Notes: a model not told the origin generated them from the sequence alone. Numbered from the stretch's first letter, positions 1 through 9,073 are shown. The stretch: DNA of 64,000 nucleotides from Xenophilus sp. E41 (GCF_003671765.1 NZ_QPIB01000007.1:124001-188000); one strand, 5' to 3'. A program made the numbers and translations.

Positions 1-388
1 CGTAGCCGAACATCAGGCCCTGGTCGCCGGCGCCGGTGTTCAGGTGGTCGTCCGATGCGTGGTCCACGCCCTGCGCGATGTCGTTGGACTGCTTGTCGTA
101 GCAGACCATCACCGCGCAGCCCTTGTAGTCGATGCCGTAGTCGGTGTTGTCGTAGCCGATGCGCTTGATGGTGTCGCGTGCGACCTGGATGTAGTCGACG
201 TGTGCGTTGGTCGTGATCTCGCCGGCCAGCACCACCAGGCCGGTGTTGGTCAGCGTCTCGGCGGCCACGCGGCTGCGCGGGTCCTGCTCGAAGATCGCGT
301 CGAGGATCGAGTCCGAGATCTGGTCCGCGACCTTGTCGGGATGGCCCTCGGAAACCGATTCGGAAGTGAAGAGAAAGTCGTTCGCCAT
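1..388 (-). CDS. metK: S-adenosylmethionine synthetase, 5' part
   Basis: Makes S-adenosylmethionine from methionine and ATP in the cytoplasm. Only the first 129 residues lie in the window; the gene runs off the left edge (family length about 390). The start [19 protein letters not shown] is typical of the family, with the GHPDK nucleotide-binding motif, and [12 protein letters not shown] (MetK signature 1) ends the visible part. An AAGGAG ribosome site sits 7 bases before the ATG. It diverges from the acyltransferase pair across about 195 bases. The identification is firm. Confidence 0.97.
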   Translation of the reverse strand, partial: MANDFLFTSESVSEGHPDKVADQISDSILDAIFEQDPRSRVAAETLTNTGLVVLAGEITTNAHVDYIQVARDTIKRIGYDNTDYGIDYKGCAVMVCYDKQSNDIAQGVDHASDDHLNTGAGDQGLMFGY

Positions 389-583
389 GAAAGAAAGCTC
401 CTTGTGCAAGTCCATTGGCGCGTTGCCAGGCTTGGTGGAGTCTTGGCGAACGCTTTAGCGGAGTTGTTTAACGTCGCCCCGCAAGTAGTTCCATAACTCG
501 GCGACAATTTGCATTCTATTCAAGCCGCGCAAGGCTCGCCTTGCCCGCGCGTCTGCCCCTCCCATCCCTGTTGCCGCCCCCGA

Positions 584-1456
584 ATGACCGCGCTGTTCCG
601 TCTGCTCGCCCGTGTGCCGCTGCCGCTGATGCACGCGCTGGGCCGGGCCTTCGGCTGGCTCGTGTGGTGGCTGGCACCCGACTACCGGCGGCGCTTTCGC
701 GATAACGCCGAGGCCGCGGGCTTCACGCCCGAACAGTGGCGCCCGGCCATCGGCGCGGCCGGCGAAATGGTGGCCGAGCTGCCCTGGCTGTGGGCCCGCC
801 CGGCCGGCGAGAGCGTGCTGCCCAAGGTCGTGCGCTGGGAAGGCGCGGAAGTCTTCGAGGCAGCCCTGGCCGAACGCAAGGGCGTCATCATGGTCGTGCC
901 GCACCTGGGCAGCTGGGAGATGTACGGCCAGGCCGTGGGCGAGCGCTTCGTCAAGGACCACGGACCGATCACCGCGCTGTTCCGGCCCTCGCGCAAGAAG
1001 TGGATCGCCGAACTCGTCGAGGGTTCGCGCGACCGGCCCGGTCTGCAGACGCTGCCCACCACCGTCAAGGGCGTGCGCGGCCTCATGCGCACCCTCAAGG
1101 AGGGCGGCTACACGGGCATCCTGCCCGATCAGGTGCCACCGTTGGGGCAGGGCGTGTGGGCACCGTTCCTGGGCCGGCCGGCCTACACCATGACGCTGCT
1201 GCCGCGGCTGGCGCAGACCACCGGCGCCAAGGTCTTCCTCGGCGTGTGCGAGCGGCTGCCGCGCGGGCGCTATGCGATCCGCTTCGTTCCCTTCACCGGC
1301 ACCGCGCTCACCGACCGCGAGGCCACGTCCGAGGCCGCGGCGGCCGCCATGAACGAAGGCATCGAGCAGCTCGTGCGCAGCCTGCCGGGCCAGTACGTGT
1401 GGGACTACGCGCGCTACAAGCAGCCCAAGAACGAGCCGATGGAGGTGGCGCAGTGA
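584..1456 (+). CDS. LpxL/HtrB-type lipid A acyltransferase (first of pair)
   Basis: A 290-residue member of the lysophospholipid/lipid A acyltransferase family, which adds a secondary acyl chain to lipid A at the inner membrane. The catalytic HX4E motif is visible as H107 in HLGSWE. The N-terminus is hydrophobic, as in membrane-bound LpxL proteins. The start at MTALFRLL was preferred over a possible start 25 codons upstream, because the upstream residues are Cys/Pro-rich and unlike the family. It is followed 10 bases later by a second family member, so the two are probably co-transcribed. Which acyl chain or position it uses cannot be told from sequence. Confidence 0.88.
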   Translation: MTALFRLLARVPLPLMHALGRAFGWLVWWLAPDYRRRFRDNAEAAGFTPEQWRPAIGAAGEMVAELPWLWARPAGESVLPKVVRWEGAEVFEAALAERKGVIMVVPHLGSWEMYGQAVGERFVKDHGPITALFRPSRKKWIAELVEGSRDRPGLQTLPTTVKGVRGLMRTLKEGGYTGILPDQVPPLGQGVWAPFLGRPAYTMTLLPRLAQTTGAKVFLGVCERLPRGRYAIRFVPFTGTALTDREATSEAAAAAMNEGIEQLVRSLPGQYVWDYARYKQPKNEPMEVAQ

Positions 1457-1466
1457 AGGAGTCGGC

Positions 1467-2342
1467 ATGAGCCTCTCGGCCCGCCTGGGCATCGGCTTCA
1501 TGAAGGTGCTGGCGCACGTGCCGCTGCCGGTCACGCGCGCCCTGGGCGCCGTGCTGGGCCGCCTGCTGCACGCGGTGGCCAGGCCACGCCGGCACGTGGT
1601 GGACGTGAACCTCGCGCTGTGCTTTCCCCACAAGTCGCCCGAGGAGCGTCGCCACATCGCGCGCCGGACCTTCGTCTACGTGGCGCAGGCCTGGCTGGAC
1701 CGCAGCTGGCTGTGGCATGCACCGCCCGACGTCGTCGACCGCCGCATCCGCATCACCGGGGCCATCGGCGAGATCGACGAGGGCCACGACCCGACAATCC
1801 TGTTCGCGCCGCACTTCTACGGCCTCGATGCGGCGGCGACGGCGCTGACCAAGCACAACCCCAAGCCCTCGACCACCATCTACACCACGCAGCGCGACCC
1901 CATGGTCGACGAGTGGACGCGCCAGGGTCGCACGCGCTTCGGCAACGTCACCGTGCTGCACCGCGTCGACGGCGTGAAGGAGATCGTGGGCGGCCTGCGC
2001 AAGGGCGGCGTGCTGTACCTGCTGCCCGACATGGACTTCGGCCCCTCGCAGTCGGTCTTCGTGCCCTTCTACGGCGTCATGGCGGCCACCGTGCCTTCGC
2101 TGTCGCGCTTCGCGCGGCTGGGACGGGCCAAGGTCGTGCCCGTGATCTCGAAGCTCGTGCCCGGTGGCTACGAGATCGAGGTGCTCCCCGCCTGGACCGG
2201 TTTCCCGACCGACGACGCCATCGCCGACACGGCCCTGATGAACCAGCGCCTGGCCGGCTACATCGACGCCATGCCCGAGCAGTACTACTGGGTGCATCGC
2301 CGCTTCAAGTCGCGCCCGCCGGGCGAACCCAAGGTGTACTGA
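1467..2342 (+). CDS. LpxL/HtrB-type lipid A acyltransferase (second of pair)
   Basis: A 291-residue paralogue of the preceding gene with the alternative catalytic form HX4D (H116 in HFYGLD). A good AAGGAG site lies 7 bases before the ATG. Tandem paralogues of this family usually add different secondary acyl chains to lipid A, so this pair probably completes lipid A acylation; that division of labour is inference. The NRPS gene begins 53 bases after its stop, close enough for read-through. Confidence 0.88.
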   Translation: MSLSARLGIGFMKVLAHVPLPVTRALGAVLGRLLHAVARPRRHVVDVNLALCFPHKSPEERRHIARRTFVYVAQAWLDRSWLWHAPPDVVDRRIRITGAIGEIDEGHDPTILFAPHFYGLDAAATALTKHNPKPSTTIYTTQRDPMVDEWTRQGRTRFGNVTVLHRVDGVKEIVGGLRKGGVLYLLPDMDFGPSQSVFVPFYGVMAATVPSLSRFARLGRAKVVPVISKLVPGGYEIEVLPAWTGFPTDDAIADTALMNQRLAGYIDAMPEQYYWVHRRFKSRPPGEPKVY

Positions 2343-2395
2343 CCCACGCGCTGCAGCCCGGCGGCTTCGGCGCCCGAACGAGTTCTTCCGTTGCC

Positions 2396-5300
2396 ATGCA
2401 TCCCCGCGCCCTGCCGACCGATTCCCTCCTGCACGGCCCCGACCGGCCCGAGCTCCTGCGCCACGAGGTGCTGGCCGACATCTTCGAGGCCACGGCCGCC
2501 CGCGTGCCCGAGAAGACCGCGCTGCGCTTCGACACCGTCGCGCTGAGCTACGGCGAACTCGACCAGGCCGCCGACCGCGTGGCGCACCGCCTTATCGAGG
2601 CCGGGGTGCGGCCCGGCGACATGGTGGGCCTGTGGCTCATGCGCGGCATCGAGCTGCTGGTGCTGCAGCTGGGCATCGCCAAGACCGGCGCCGCCTGGCT
2701 GCCCTTCGACGCCGAGGTGCCGGTCGAGCGCATCGCGGTGTGCCTCGACGACGCCGCGGCACGCGTGCTGCTCGTCGACGCCGGCACCGGCGCGGCGCTG
2801 GCCGAGCCGCCCGCCGGCACGCAGGTGATCCAGGCCGGGCACCTGCTGGCGCCGCTGCCGCCCGGCACCGTGCCGCGCCGGCGCGAGGGCGCGCTGCCCG
2901 AGCACACCGCCTACGTCATCTACACCAGCGGCTCCACCGGCAAGCCCAAGGGCATCGCCATCACGCAGGGCAGCATCTGCCACTTCCTGCGCAGCGAGAA
3001 CGCGCGCCTGGGGGTGGAAGAGGGCGACCGCGTGTACCAGGGCTTCTCGGTCGCCTTCGACATGAGCTTCGAGGAGATCTGGATCAGCTACCTGGTCGGT
3101 GCCTCGCTCTGGATCGCGCCGCGCACGCTGGCCGGCGATCCGGAGGCGCTGCCGCGGGCGCTGATCGAGCAGGACATCACCGTGCTCCACGCGGTGCCCA
3201 CGCTGCTGGCGCTGTTCGCCCAGGACGTGCCGAACCTGCGCATCATCAACCTCGGGGGCGAGATGTGTCCGCAGGCGCTGGTCGACAAGTGGGCCGCGCC
3301 CACGCGCCGCATCTTCAACACCTACGGGCCGACCGAGGCGACGGTGTCGGCCTCGCTGGCCGAGCTGCACGCCGGCGAGCCGGTGACCATCGGCGAGGCG
3401 CTGCCCAACTACGGCCTGCTGGTGATCGAGGTCATCGAGCCCGAGTCCATCGTCGACGGGCGGCTGCCGCCGCTCAGGCTGCTGCCGCTGGGCGAGACCG
3501 GCGAGCTGTGCATCACCGGCCCGGGCGTGGCGGCCGGCTACCTCGGCCGGCCGGAACTCACGGCCGAGAAGTTCGTCGCCAACCCCTGGGCCCGCAACGC
3601 GGGCGAGGCGCGCCTGTACCGCACCGGCGACCTGGCCCGCGTCGAGCTGCGCGCCGACGGCACGCCGCAGATGCAGTGCCTCGGCCGGGCCGACGACCAG
3701 GTCAAGGTGCGGGGCTTCCGCGTCGAGCTGGGCGAGATCGAGGCGGTGCTGGCGCAGCAGCCGGGCGTGGGCACCACGGCCGTGGTGCTGCGGCCCGAAG
3801 CTGGCATCGACCAGCTGATCGCCTTCTATGTGCCGGCCGGCGAAGCAGCGGCCGCGTCCGCGCTGCGCTCGGCCCTGGCCGGGCGGCTGCCGCCGTACAT
3901 GGTGCCGGCGCGCTTCGAGCCCCTGGACGCGATGCCCCGGCTGCCCAGCGGCAAGATCGACCGCAAGGTGCTGCGGGCGCTGCCGCTGGCGGCGGCCGGC
4001 GATGCCGAGGGCGGCGACGTGCCGCAGACGCCGGCCGAGGAGCTCCTGTTCGCGACGCTGGGCCGACTGTTCCCCGGTCAGCCGATCCGGCGCACGCTGG
4101 ACTTCTTCGCCGACCTGGGCGGGCATTCGCTGCTGGCGGCGCGGCTGGTCTCGCAGCTGCGGCAGGACGCGCGTTTCGCGCAGGCCACCGTCGGCGACGT
4201 GTATGCCGGCCGGCAGGTGGGCGCGATCGCGGAGGCACTGCAACGCGGCATGGCCGATGCCGGCAGCGCAGCACCCGAGCGCCCCTTCGTCCTGCATTCC
4301 GCCTGGCGCCGCTGGCGCTGCGGGCTGGCGCAGGCGGCGCTGATTCCCTTCCTGGTGCTGCTCAAGATGGCGCAGTGGCTGGCGCCCTTCTTCGCCTACC
4401 ACTTCAACACCGGCGAGGAGGGCGACAGCGTGGCCTTCGCCGTCGCGGCCTCGGTGGCGGCGTTCGTCCTCACCACGCTGGCCGAGTTCGCGGTGGCCTG
4501 GGCCGGCAAGTGGCTGGTGGCCGGCCGCCTGGCGCCGGGCAGCTATCCGCTGTGGGGCTGGGTGTACTTCCGCTGGTGGCTGGCCGACCGGCTGGTCGAG
4601 GCCGTGCCGACCTACATGATCAACGGATCGCCGCTCTACGCCTGGTGGCTGCGGGCACTGGGCGCGCGCGTCGGCGACGAGGTGAACCTCGGCTCGGTCA
4701 CGGTGCGGGTGCCGGAGCTGGTGCGCATCGGCGAGGGCAGCAGCATCGGCAACGCCGTGATGCTGGAGAACGCGCGCGTCGAGGGCGGCCTGCTGCACCT
4801 GGGCCGCATCGACATCGGCGCCCAGGTCGGCATCGGCTCCTACGTGGTCATCGAGGGCGGCACCCGCATCGGCGACTGGGGGCACCTGGAAGGTCAGTCG
4901 GCCCTGTCGGCCGGCCAGTCGGTGCCACCGCGCAAGGTCTGGCACGGCTCGCCCGCCCGCGAGCGTGCCGACTTCGACCCGGCCAGCCTGGCGCCGCGCC
5001 CGGCCGTGAGCCGCCGGCGGCTGCGCTGGGAGATGGCCTTCTTCATCACCGGCGCCCTGGCGGTGGCGGTGCTGTTCTTCATGCCGGTGTTCCCGACCTT
5101 CCTGCTCATCGACCAGCTGGACGTCGAGGCGATCTCCGTGCGGCCGCTGGTCGACGCCGGCACCATCACGGACTGGCAGGCCTTCGGCTTGCGGCTGGTG
5201 AAGTTTTTCCTGCTCGCGCTGCCGGCCAGCCTGGTGTTCATCGCCTTCACCGCGCTGGCGGCCGCTGCCCTGCGCGTGCTGTTCCTGCCGCGCATGCAGG

Positions 5301-6472
5301 CCGGCACTTGGCCGGTGCACGGCAACCGCTACCTGGGCAAGTGGCTGGTCAACCAGATCCAGGAGTCGAGCCTGGCGGTGCTGCACGGCGTGTACGCCAC
5401 CGTGTTCTCGGCCAGCTGGTACCGCCTGCTCGGCGCCAAGGTCGGCAAGGAAACCGAGCTGTCGACCGCGCTGGGGGTGGTGCCCGACATGCTCACGCTG
5501 GGCGACGAGTGCTTCATCGCCGACGCCGTGATGCTGGGCGACGAGCACATCGACGGCGGCTGGATGACGGTGCAGCCCACCGTGGTGTCGCGCCGCAGCT
5601 TCGTCGGCAACGGCGCCTACGTGCCCGACGGCACGGTGATCCCCGAGAACGTGCTGATCGGCGTGATGAGCGCGGTGCCGCGCGCCACCGCCATGCAGCC
5701 GGGCGACACCTGGCTGGGCGCGCCGCCGGTGCATTTGCCGGCGCGCGAGGTGGTCGGCGGCTTCGCGCCGCACCTGACCTTCGCGCCCTCACGCTGGCGC
5801 AAGCTGGGCCGCGGCACGGTGGAGGCCTTCCGCATCGCCTCGCCGCATGCACTGGTCATCGCCGTCGGTTATGCGATCGTGCTGGACGCCATGCCGCTGG
5901 CCGAGTCGGGGCGCTGGGGCGACGTGGCGATCGACCTGGCGGTGGGCGGCGCGGCCTTCGCGCTGGCCACCTTCCTCTTCGTGGCGGCCTTCAAGTGGCT
6001 GACGGTGCGGCGCTACGACCGCCGCGCGACGCCGATGTGGACGCCCTTCGTCTGGCTGTCGGAGGCGGTGACCAACATGTACGAGGGCATCACGGTGCCC
6101 TGGTTCCTGCGCTACCTGCGTGGCACGCCGTGGCTCAACAATGCCTTCAACCTGCTGGGGGCGGACATCGCACGCGGCGTGTACCTGGACACCACCGACA
6201 TCACCGAGTTCGACTGCGTGCACATCGGCGAACACAGCGAGCTGAACGCGGCCTGCTGCCCGCAGACCCACCTGTTCGAGGACCGCGTGATGAAGATCGA
6301 CCACGTGCACATCGGCAGCCGGGTGACGGTGGGGCCGCGCACCACGATGCTCTACGGCACCCAGGTGCAGGACGGCGCGCAGCTCGGGCCCATGACGCTG
6401 GTGATGAAGGGCGAGAACATTCCCGCCGGCACGCGCTGGCACGGCCTGCCGGCCGTGCCCTGGCGCGATTAG
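2396..6472 (+). CDS. Pls/PosA-family nonribosomal peptide synthetase
   Basis: A 1358-residue synthetase with the layout of epsilon-poly-L-lysine synthetase (Pls), a family that makes isopeptide-linked homopolymers of cationic amino acids. Adenylation domain: A3 YTSGSTGKPKG (176-186), A4 FDMSFEEIW (from 221), A5 NTYGPTEA (from 308), A8 GRADDQVKVRGF (from 430), A10 PSGKIDRK (517-524). Carrier domain: LGGHSLL, with S578 as phosphopantetheine site. Paired hydrophobic helices near 645-708, 880-965 and 1145-1204 alternate with three beta-helix, acetyltransferase-like blocks near 777-835, 1017-1100 and 1255-1358. No canonical condensation HHxxxDG or thioesterase domain is seen. The start was set at MHPRALP, because the open frame upstream reads antiparallel to nothing and overlaps lpxL. 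The product is unknown; a cationic amino acid oligomer is inferred from the family. Confidence 0.88.
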   Translation: MHPRALPTDSLLHGPDRPELLRHEVLADIFEATAARVPEKTALRFDTVALSYGELDQAADRVAHRLIEAGVRPGDMVGLWLMRGIELLVLQLGIAKTGAAWLPFDAEVPVERIAVCLDDAAARVLLVDAGTGAALAEPPAGTQVIQAGHLLAPLPPGTVPRRREGALPEHTAYVIYTSGSTGKPKGIAITQGSICHFLRSENARLGVEEGDRVYQGFSVAFDMSFEEIWISYLVGASLWIAPRTLAGDPEALPRALIEQDITVLHAVPTLLALFAQDVPNLRIINLGGEMCPQALVDKWAAPTRRIFNTYGPTEATVSASLAELHAGEPVTIGEALPNYGLLVIEVIEPESIVDGRLPPLRLLPLGETGELCITGPGVAAGYLGRPELTAEKFVANPWARNAGEARLYRTGDLARVELRADGTPQMQCLGRADDQVKVRGFRVELGEIEAVLAQQPGVGTTAVVLRPEAGIDQLIAFYVPAGEAAAASALRSALAGRLPPYMVPARFEPLDAMPRLPSGKIDRKVLRALPLAAAGDAEGGDVPQTPAEELLFATLGRLFPGQPIRRTLDFFADLGGHSLLAARLVSQLRQDARFAQATVGDVYAGRQVGAIAEALQRGMADAGSAAPERPFVLHSAWRRWRCGLAQAALIPFLVLLKMAQWLAPFFAYHFNTGEEGDSVAFAVAASVAAFVLTTLAEFAVAWAGKWLVAGRLAPGSYPLWGWVYFRWWLADRLVEAVPTYMINGSPLYAWWLRALGARVGDEVNLGSVTVRVPELVRIGEGSSIGNAVMLENARVEGGLLHLGRIDIGAQVGIGSYVVIEGGTRIGDWGHLEGQSALSAGQSVPPRKVWHGSPARERADFDPASLAPRPAVSRRRLRWEMAFFITGALAVAVLFFMPVFPTFLLIDQLDVEAISVRPLVDAGTITDWQAFGLRLVKFFLLALPASLVFIAFTALAAAALRVLFLPRMQAGTWPVHGNRYLGKWLVNQIQESSLAVLHGVYATVFSASWYRLLGAKVGKETELSTALGVVPDMLTLGDECFIADAVMLGDEHIDGGWMTVQPTVVSRRSFVGNGAYVPDGTVIPENVLIGVMSAVPRATAMQPGDTWLGAPPVHLPAREVVGGFAPHLTFAPSRWRKLGRGTVEAFRIASPHALVIAVGYAIVLDAMPLAESGRWGDVAIDLAVGGAAFALATFLFVAAFKWLTVRRYDRRATPMWTPFVWLSEAVTNMYEGITVPWFLRYLRGTPWLNNAFNLLGADIARGVYLDTTDITEFDCVHIGEHSELNAACCPQTHLFEDRVMKIDHVHIGSRVTVGPRTTMLYGTQVQDGAQLGPMTLVMKGENIPAGTRWHGLPAVPWRD

Positions 6473-7401
6473 GCGGTGGGCGAAGGCGTGCGCGCGATGA
6501 AGGCGGCGATGTCGCGCGCCACGCCCTCGGGCTGCTCGTGGATGATCCAGTGCGTTGCGCCCGGCACGCGCTTGATTTCGAGCTGCGGCACGTAGGCGTC
6601 CAGGCCGTCGAGCAGGCCGGGCAGCAGCGCCGCATCGTCCATGGCCCACAGCACCAGCGTGGGCACCGTCACCGCCAGGCGCTCGTGGGGCAGGGTGGGG
6701 ATGTCGTCGGCGCTGGTCTTGCCCGGGACGGGCGGCTTCATCGGCGTCACGCGGTACAGGTTGCAGGCACCGGTCAGGCCCTGGCTCCAGACATCGCGGT
6801 ACTTCTGCTTGACCGGCTCGGTGAGCCAGCCGAAGCCGTCGGGCCCGGCCTTCATCATGGTGAACATGGCGAAGAGGCGGGCGAAGTCGTTCTCGGCCAG
6901 CACCTTCTCCGAACCCGGCGCCGCGAGCCAGTTCATGTACGCGCTGGCCTTCTGCTGCTCGGCGCTGGTCTTCAGTTCGCGGGTGAAGGTGCCGGGGTGC
7001 GGGGAATTGATGATCACCAGCCGGCGCACCTGGCGCGGGAAGGCGTTGGCATGGCCCCAGCCGAAGGCGCCGCCCCAGTCATGGGCGACCAGCGTGTCGA
7101 TGATGCCGTCCTCGCGCTCGGTCTTCACCAGCTCGACCATGTCCTGGATCAGCAGCTGCGGGCGATAGGCCTCGACCTCCTGGGGCTGGCTCGACTTCTC
7201 GAAGCCGCGCAGGTTGGGCGCGACGCAGCGGTAGCCGCCGTGGGCCGGCTGGGAGAACCACTCGAGCAGCTCGTCCCAGATGAAGGCGGCTTCGGGGAAG
7301 CCGTGCAGGAACACCATGAGCGGCCGGCCCTTGTCGCCGGCGGCGCGGCAGCTGAGGGTGATGCCGTTGGGCAGGGTGCGCTCGAAGGTCTCGATCGTCA
7401 T
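6469..7401 (-). CDS. alpha/beta hydrolase, epoxide-hydrolase-like
   Basis: A 310-residue alpha/beta-fold hydrolase. It shows the HGFPE oxyanion motif near residue 33, an aspartate nucleophile D108 in AHDWGG (as in epoxide hydrolases and dehalogenases rather than serine esterases), and a catalytic His in GATHW near residue 285. The nucleophile and HGxP favour epoxide hydrolase, but the substrate is unknown. The start MTIETFERTL was preferred over a frame extension of 26 codons, which runs through a dispersed repeat. Its TAA overlaps the TAG of the convergent synthetase gene by two bases. Confidence 0.8.
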   Translation of the reverse strand: MTIETFERTLPNGITLSCRAAGDKGRPLMVFLHGFPEAAFIWDELLEWFSQPAHGGYRCVAPNLRGFEKSSQPQEVEAYRPQLLIQDMVELVKTEREDGIIDTLVAHDWGGAFGWGHANAFPRQVRRLVIINSPHPGTFTRELKTSAEQQKASAYMNWLAAPGSEKVLAENDFARLFAMFTMMKAGPDGFGWLTEPVKQKYRDVWSQGLTGACNLYRVTPMKPPVPGKTSADDIPTLPHERLAVTVPTLVLWAMDDAALLPGLLDGLDAYVPQLEIKRVPGATHWIIHEQPEGVARDIAAFIARTPSPTA

Positions 7402-7420
7402 GGGCCTTGTCTCCTGATCT

Positions 7421-7476
7421 GCTCTCGTTTTGATAGCTGCTTGCGCAGGCGGGGCGGGCGCTGGAGCCCGATTCGG
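7421..7476 (+). repeat. dispersed GATAGCTGCT repeat, copy 1
   Basis: A 50-60 base element fills the gap between the hydrolase start and the engB stop. It carries the core GATAGCTGCTTGCGCAGG and the distal block GGCGGGCGCTGGAGCC followed by GATTCGG. The same parts recur near 14.4, 25.8, 39.4, 45.2, 48.7, 51.7 and 55.9 kb. Confidence 0.8.
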
Positions 7477-7479
7477 CAC

Positions 7480-8229
7480 TCAGTCGGCGGCGTTGCCGTC
7501 GGCCGGATTCTCGGCATGGGTCCAGCGCCAGAGCAACTCCGCCGCCTCGTCCACGCCCTGGCGCTTGAGGGCCGAGAAGAGTTTGACCTCGCCCCCGCCG
7601 GCCTGGAGTCGCGCAATCGACAGCGCCTTGGCGCCTTCGGAGCGCGACAGCTTGTCGGCCTTGGTCAGCAGCACCAGGAAGTTCAGGCCTTCCTCGACGC
7701 GCGGCCGGATCACGTCCAGCAGGATCTCGTCGAGCTCGGTCAGACCCAGCCGCGGGTCGACCATCAGCACCACGCCGCGCAGCGTCTCGCGGGTGACGAG
7801 GTAGTTGCCCATCACCCGCTGCCAGCGCAGCTTGGCCTCGCGCGGCACGGCCGCGTAGCCGTAGCCCGGCAGGTCGGCCAGCACGGCGTCGTCGACCTGG
7901 CCCTTGCCGACGCCGAAGAGGTTGATGTGCTGGGTGCGGCCGGGCGTCTTGGAGGCGAAGGCCAGGCGCTTTTGCTGCGTCAGCGTGTTGATGGCGGTGG
8001 ACTTGCCGGCGTTGGAGCGGCCGACGAAGGCGATCTCGGGCAGCGTGAGGGGCGGCAGGTGTTCCAGCTGCGGCGCGCTGGTGAGGAAGTGGGCGGTGTG
8101 CAGCCAGCCCATCGCGGTGCGCGCGCGCGCCGCGAAGGACGAGGCTTCGCCAGGGGCGGACGGGTTCGGGGAAGGGGCAGTGCCCGGCGTCGCTGCGGCG
8201 GCGCGGGCCGGCGAAGGCGGCGGGGTCAT
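7480..8229 (-). CDS. engB: ribosome biogenesis GTPase EngB/YsxC
   Basis: An essential GTPase that helps assemble the large ribosomal subunit. G1 GRSNAGKST, G3 DLPGYG, G4 TKAD and G5-like SALK are all present in order. Up to the first candidate Met the protein has 249 residues, longer than the usual 200-220, because of a Pro/Ala-rich N-terminal tail. A start at MGWLHTAHF (about 40 codons in) would give a family-normal length, and the true start is unsettled. The motif HFLTSAPQLEHLPP just before the G domain is family-typical. Confidence 0.93.
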   Translation of the reverse strand: MTPPPSPARAAAATPGTAPSPNPSAPGEASSFAARARTAMGWLHTAHFLTSAPQLEHLPPLTLPEIAFVGRSNAGKSTAINTLTQQKRLAFASKTPGRTQHINLFGVGKGQVDDAVLADLPGYGYAAVPREAKLRWQRVMGNYLVTRETLRGVVLMVDPRLGLTELDEILLDVIRPRVEEGLNFLVLLTKADKLSRSEGAKALSIARLQAGGGEVKLFSALKRQGVDEAAELLWRWTHAENPADGNAAD

Positions 8230-8277
8230 GGGTCGCGGAGGGCACAGGGCCCAGGCTGGAGAGGCGGGGCACCATTG

Positions 8278-8283
8278 TAGAAT
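8278..8283 (+). promoter_or_regulatory. putative -10 box for cytochrome c4 gene
   Basis: TAGAAT lies 37 bases before the cytochrome ATG, in the short divergent gap with engB. No convincing -35 hexamer is at the right distance, so this is a weak prediction from one box. Confidence 0.35.
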
Positions 8284-8319
8284 CGCCGGGTTTTGCGCCA
8301 ACAAACGTAGCCCCCCGAT

Positions 8320-8988
8320 ATGAAGTTGTTCGCCCATGTCCTGCTTGCGGCCGCACTCGGCGCAAGTGCCAGCGCCGCCCTTGCGGCCGATGCACCCGCC
8401 GCGGCGCCGGCTGCCGCCGCCAAGCCGGCCAAGCCCGATCCCGCCAAGGGCGACACGCTGTTCAACACGGCGCCGGCGAACAGCCAGTCCTGCGCGTCCT
8501 GCCACAACGCCGACGGCAACTCCGCCATCGCGGCCAACCCCAAGCTGGCGCAGCAGCACCCCGAATACATCCTCAAGCAGCTGCAGGACTTCAAGTCCGG
8601 CAAGCGCAAGAGCGCCATCATGAAGCCCTACGCCTCGGCACTGAGCGACGAGGACATGCGCAACATCGCCTGGTTCGTCGGCAGCAAGAAGGTCAAGACC
8701 GGCTTCTCGAAGGAGAAGGACCTGGTCTCGCTGGGCGAGCGCATCTTCCGCGGCGGCATCGCCGACCGCATGGTGCCCGCCTGCGCCGGCTGCCACAGCC
8801 CCAACGGCGCCGGCATCCCGGCCCAGTACCCGCGCCTGGGCGGCCAGCACGCCGACTACACCGACGCGCAGCTCAAGGCCTTCCGCGACGGCGTGCGCAC
8901 CAACAGCCCGCAGATGACGGGCGTGGCCGCCAAGATGAACGACCGCGAGATCAAGGCGGTATCGGATTACATCGCCGGCCTGCGCTGA
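8320..8988 (+). CDS. diheme cytochrome c4
   Basis: A 222-residue secreted cytochrome with a signal peptide ending ALAADA. It has two haem c attachment sites, CASCH in the first half and CAGCH in the second. The two-domain internal duplication, with repeated QHPEYI/QHADYT segments after each haem site, is typical of cytochrome c4, a periplasmic electron carrier to terminal oxidases. It lies directly upstream of the system II cytochrome c maturation genes, which would attach its haems. A terminator follows, so it is probably its own transcript. Confidence 0.93.
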   Translation: MKLFAHVLLAAALGASASAALAADAPAAAPAAAAKPAKPDPAKGDTLFNTAPANSQSCASCHNADGNSAIAANPKLAQQHPEYILKQLQDFKSGKRKSAIMKPYASALSDEDMRNIAWFVGSKKVKTGFSKEKDLVSLGERIFRGGIADRMVPACAGCHSPNGAGIPAQYPRLGGQHADYTDAQLKAFRDGVRTNSPQMTGVAAKMNDREIKAVSDYIAGLR

Positions 8989-9032
8989 ATCAACGCATCA
9001 CCGCGAACCAACCGCCGAAAATAAAACCCAAC

Positions 9033-9073
9033 AAGGGCGGGCCGATCCAACAGGATGGCCCGCCCTTTCGTTT
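9033..9073 (+). terminator. Rho-independent terminator after cytochrome c4
   Basis: An 11-base perfect stem, AAGGGCGGGCC (9033-9043) pairing with GGCCCGCCCTT (9057-9067), is followed by a T-rich tail. It separates cytochrome c4 from resB. Confidence 0.85.

Noticed and set aside
389-583. A SAM-sensing riboswitch before metK
   Set aside because: The gap was read for conserved SAM or SAH riboswitch cores and showed none that I could recognise; only a normal AAGGAG site is clear.
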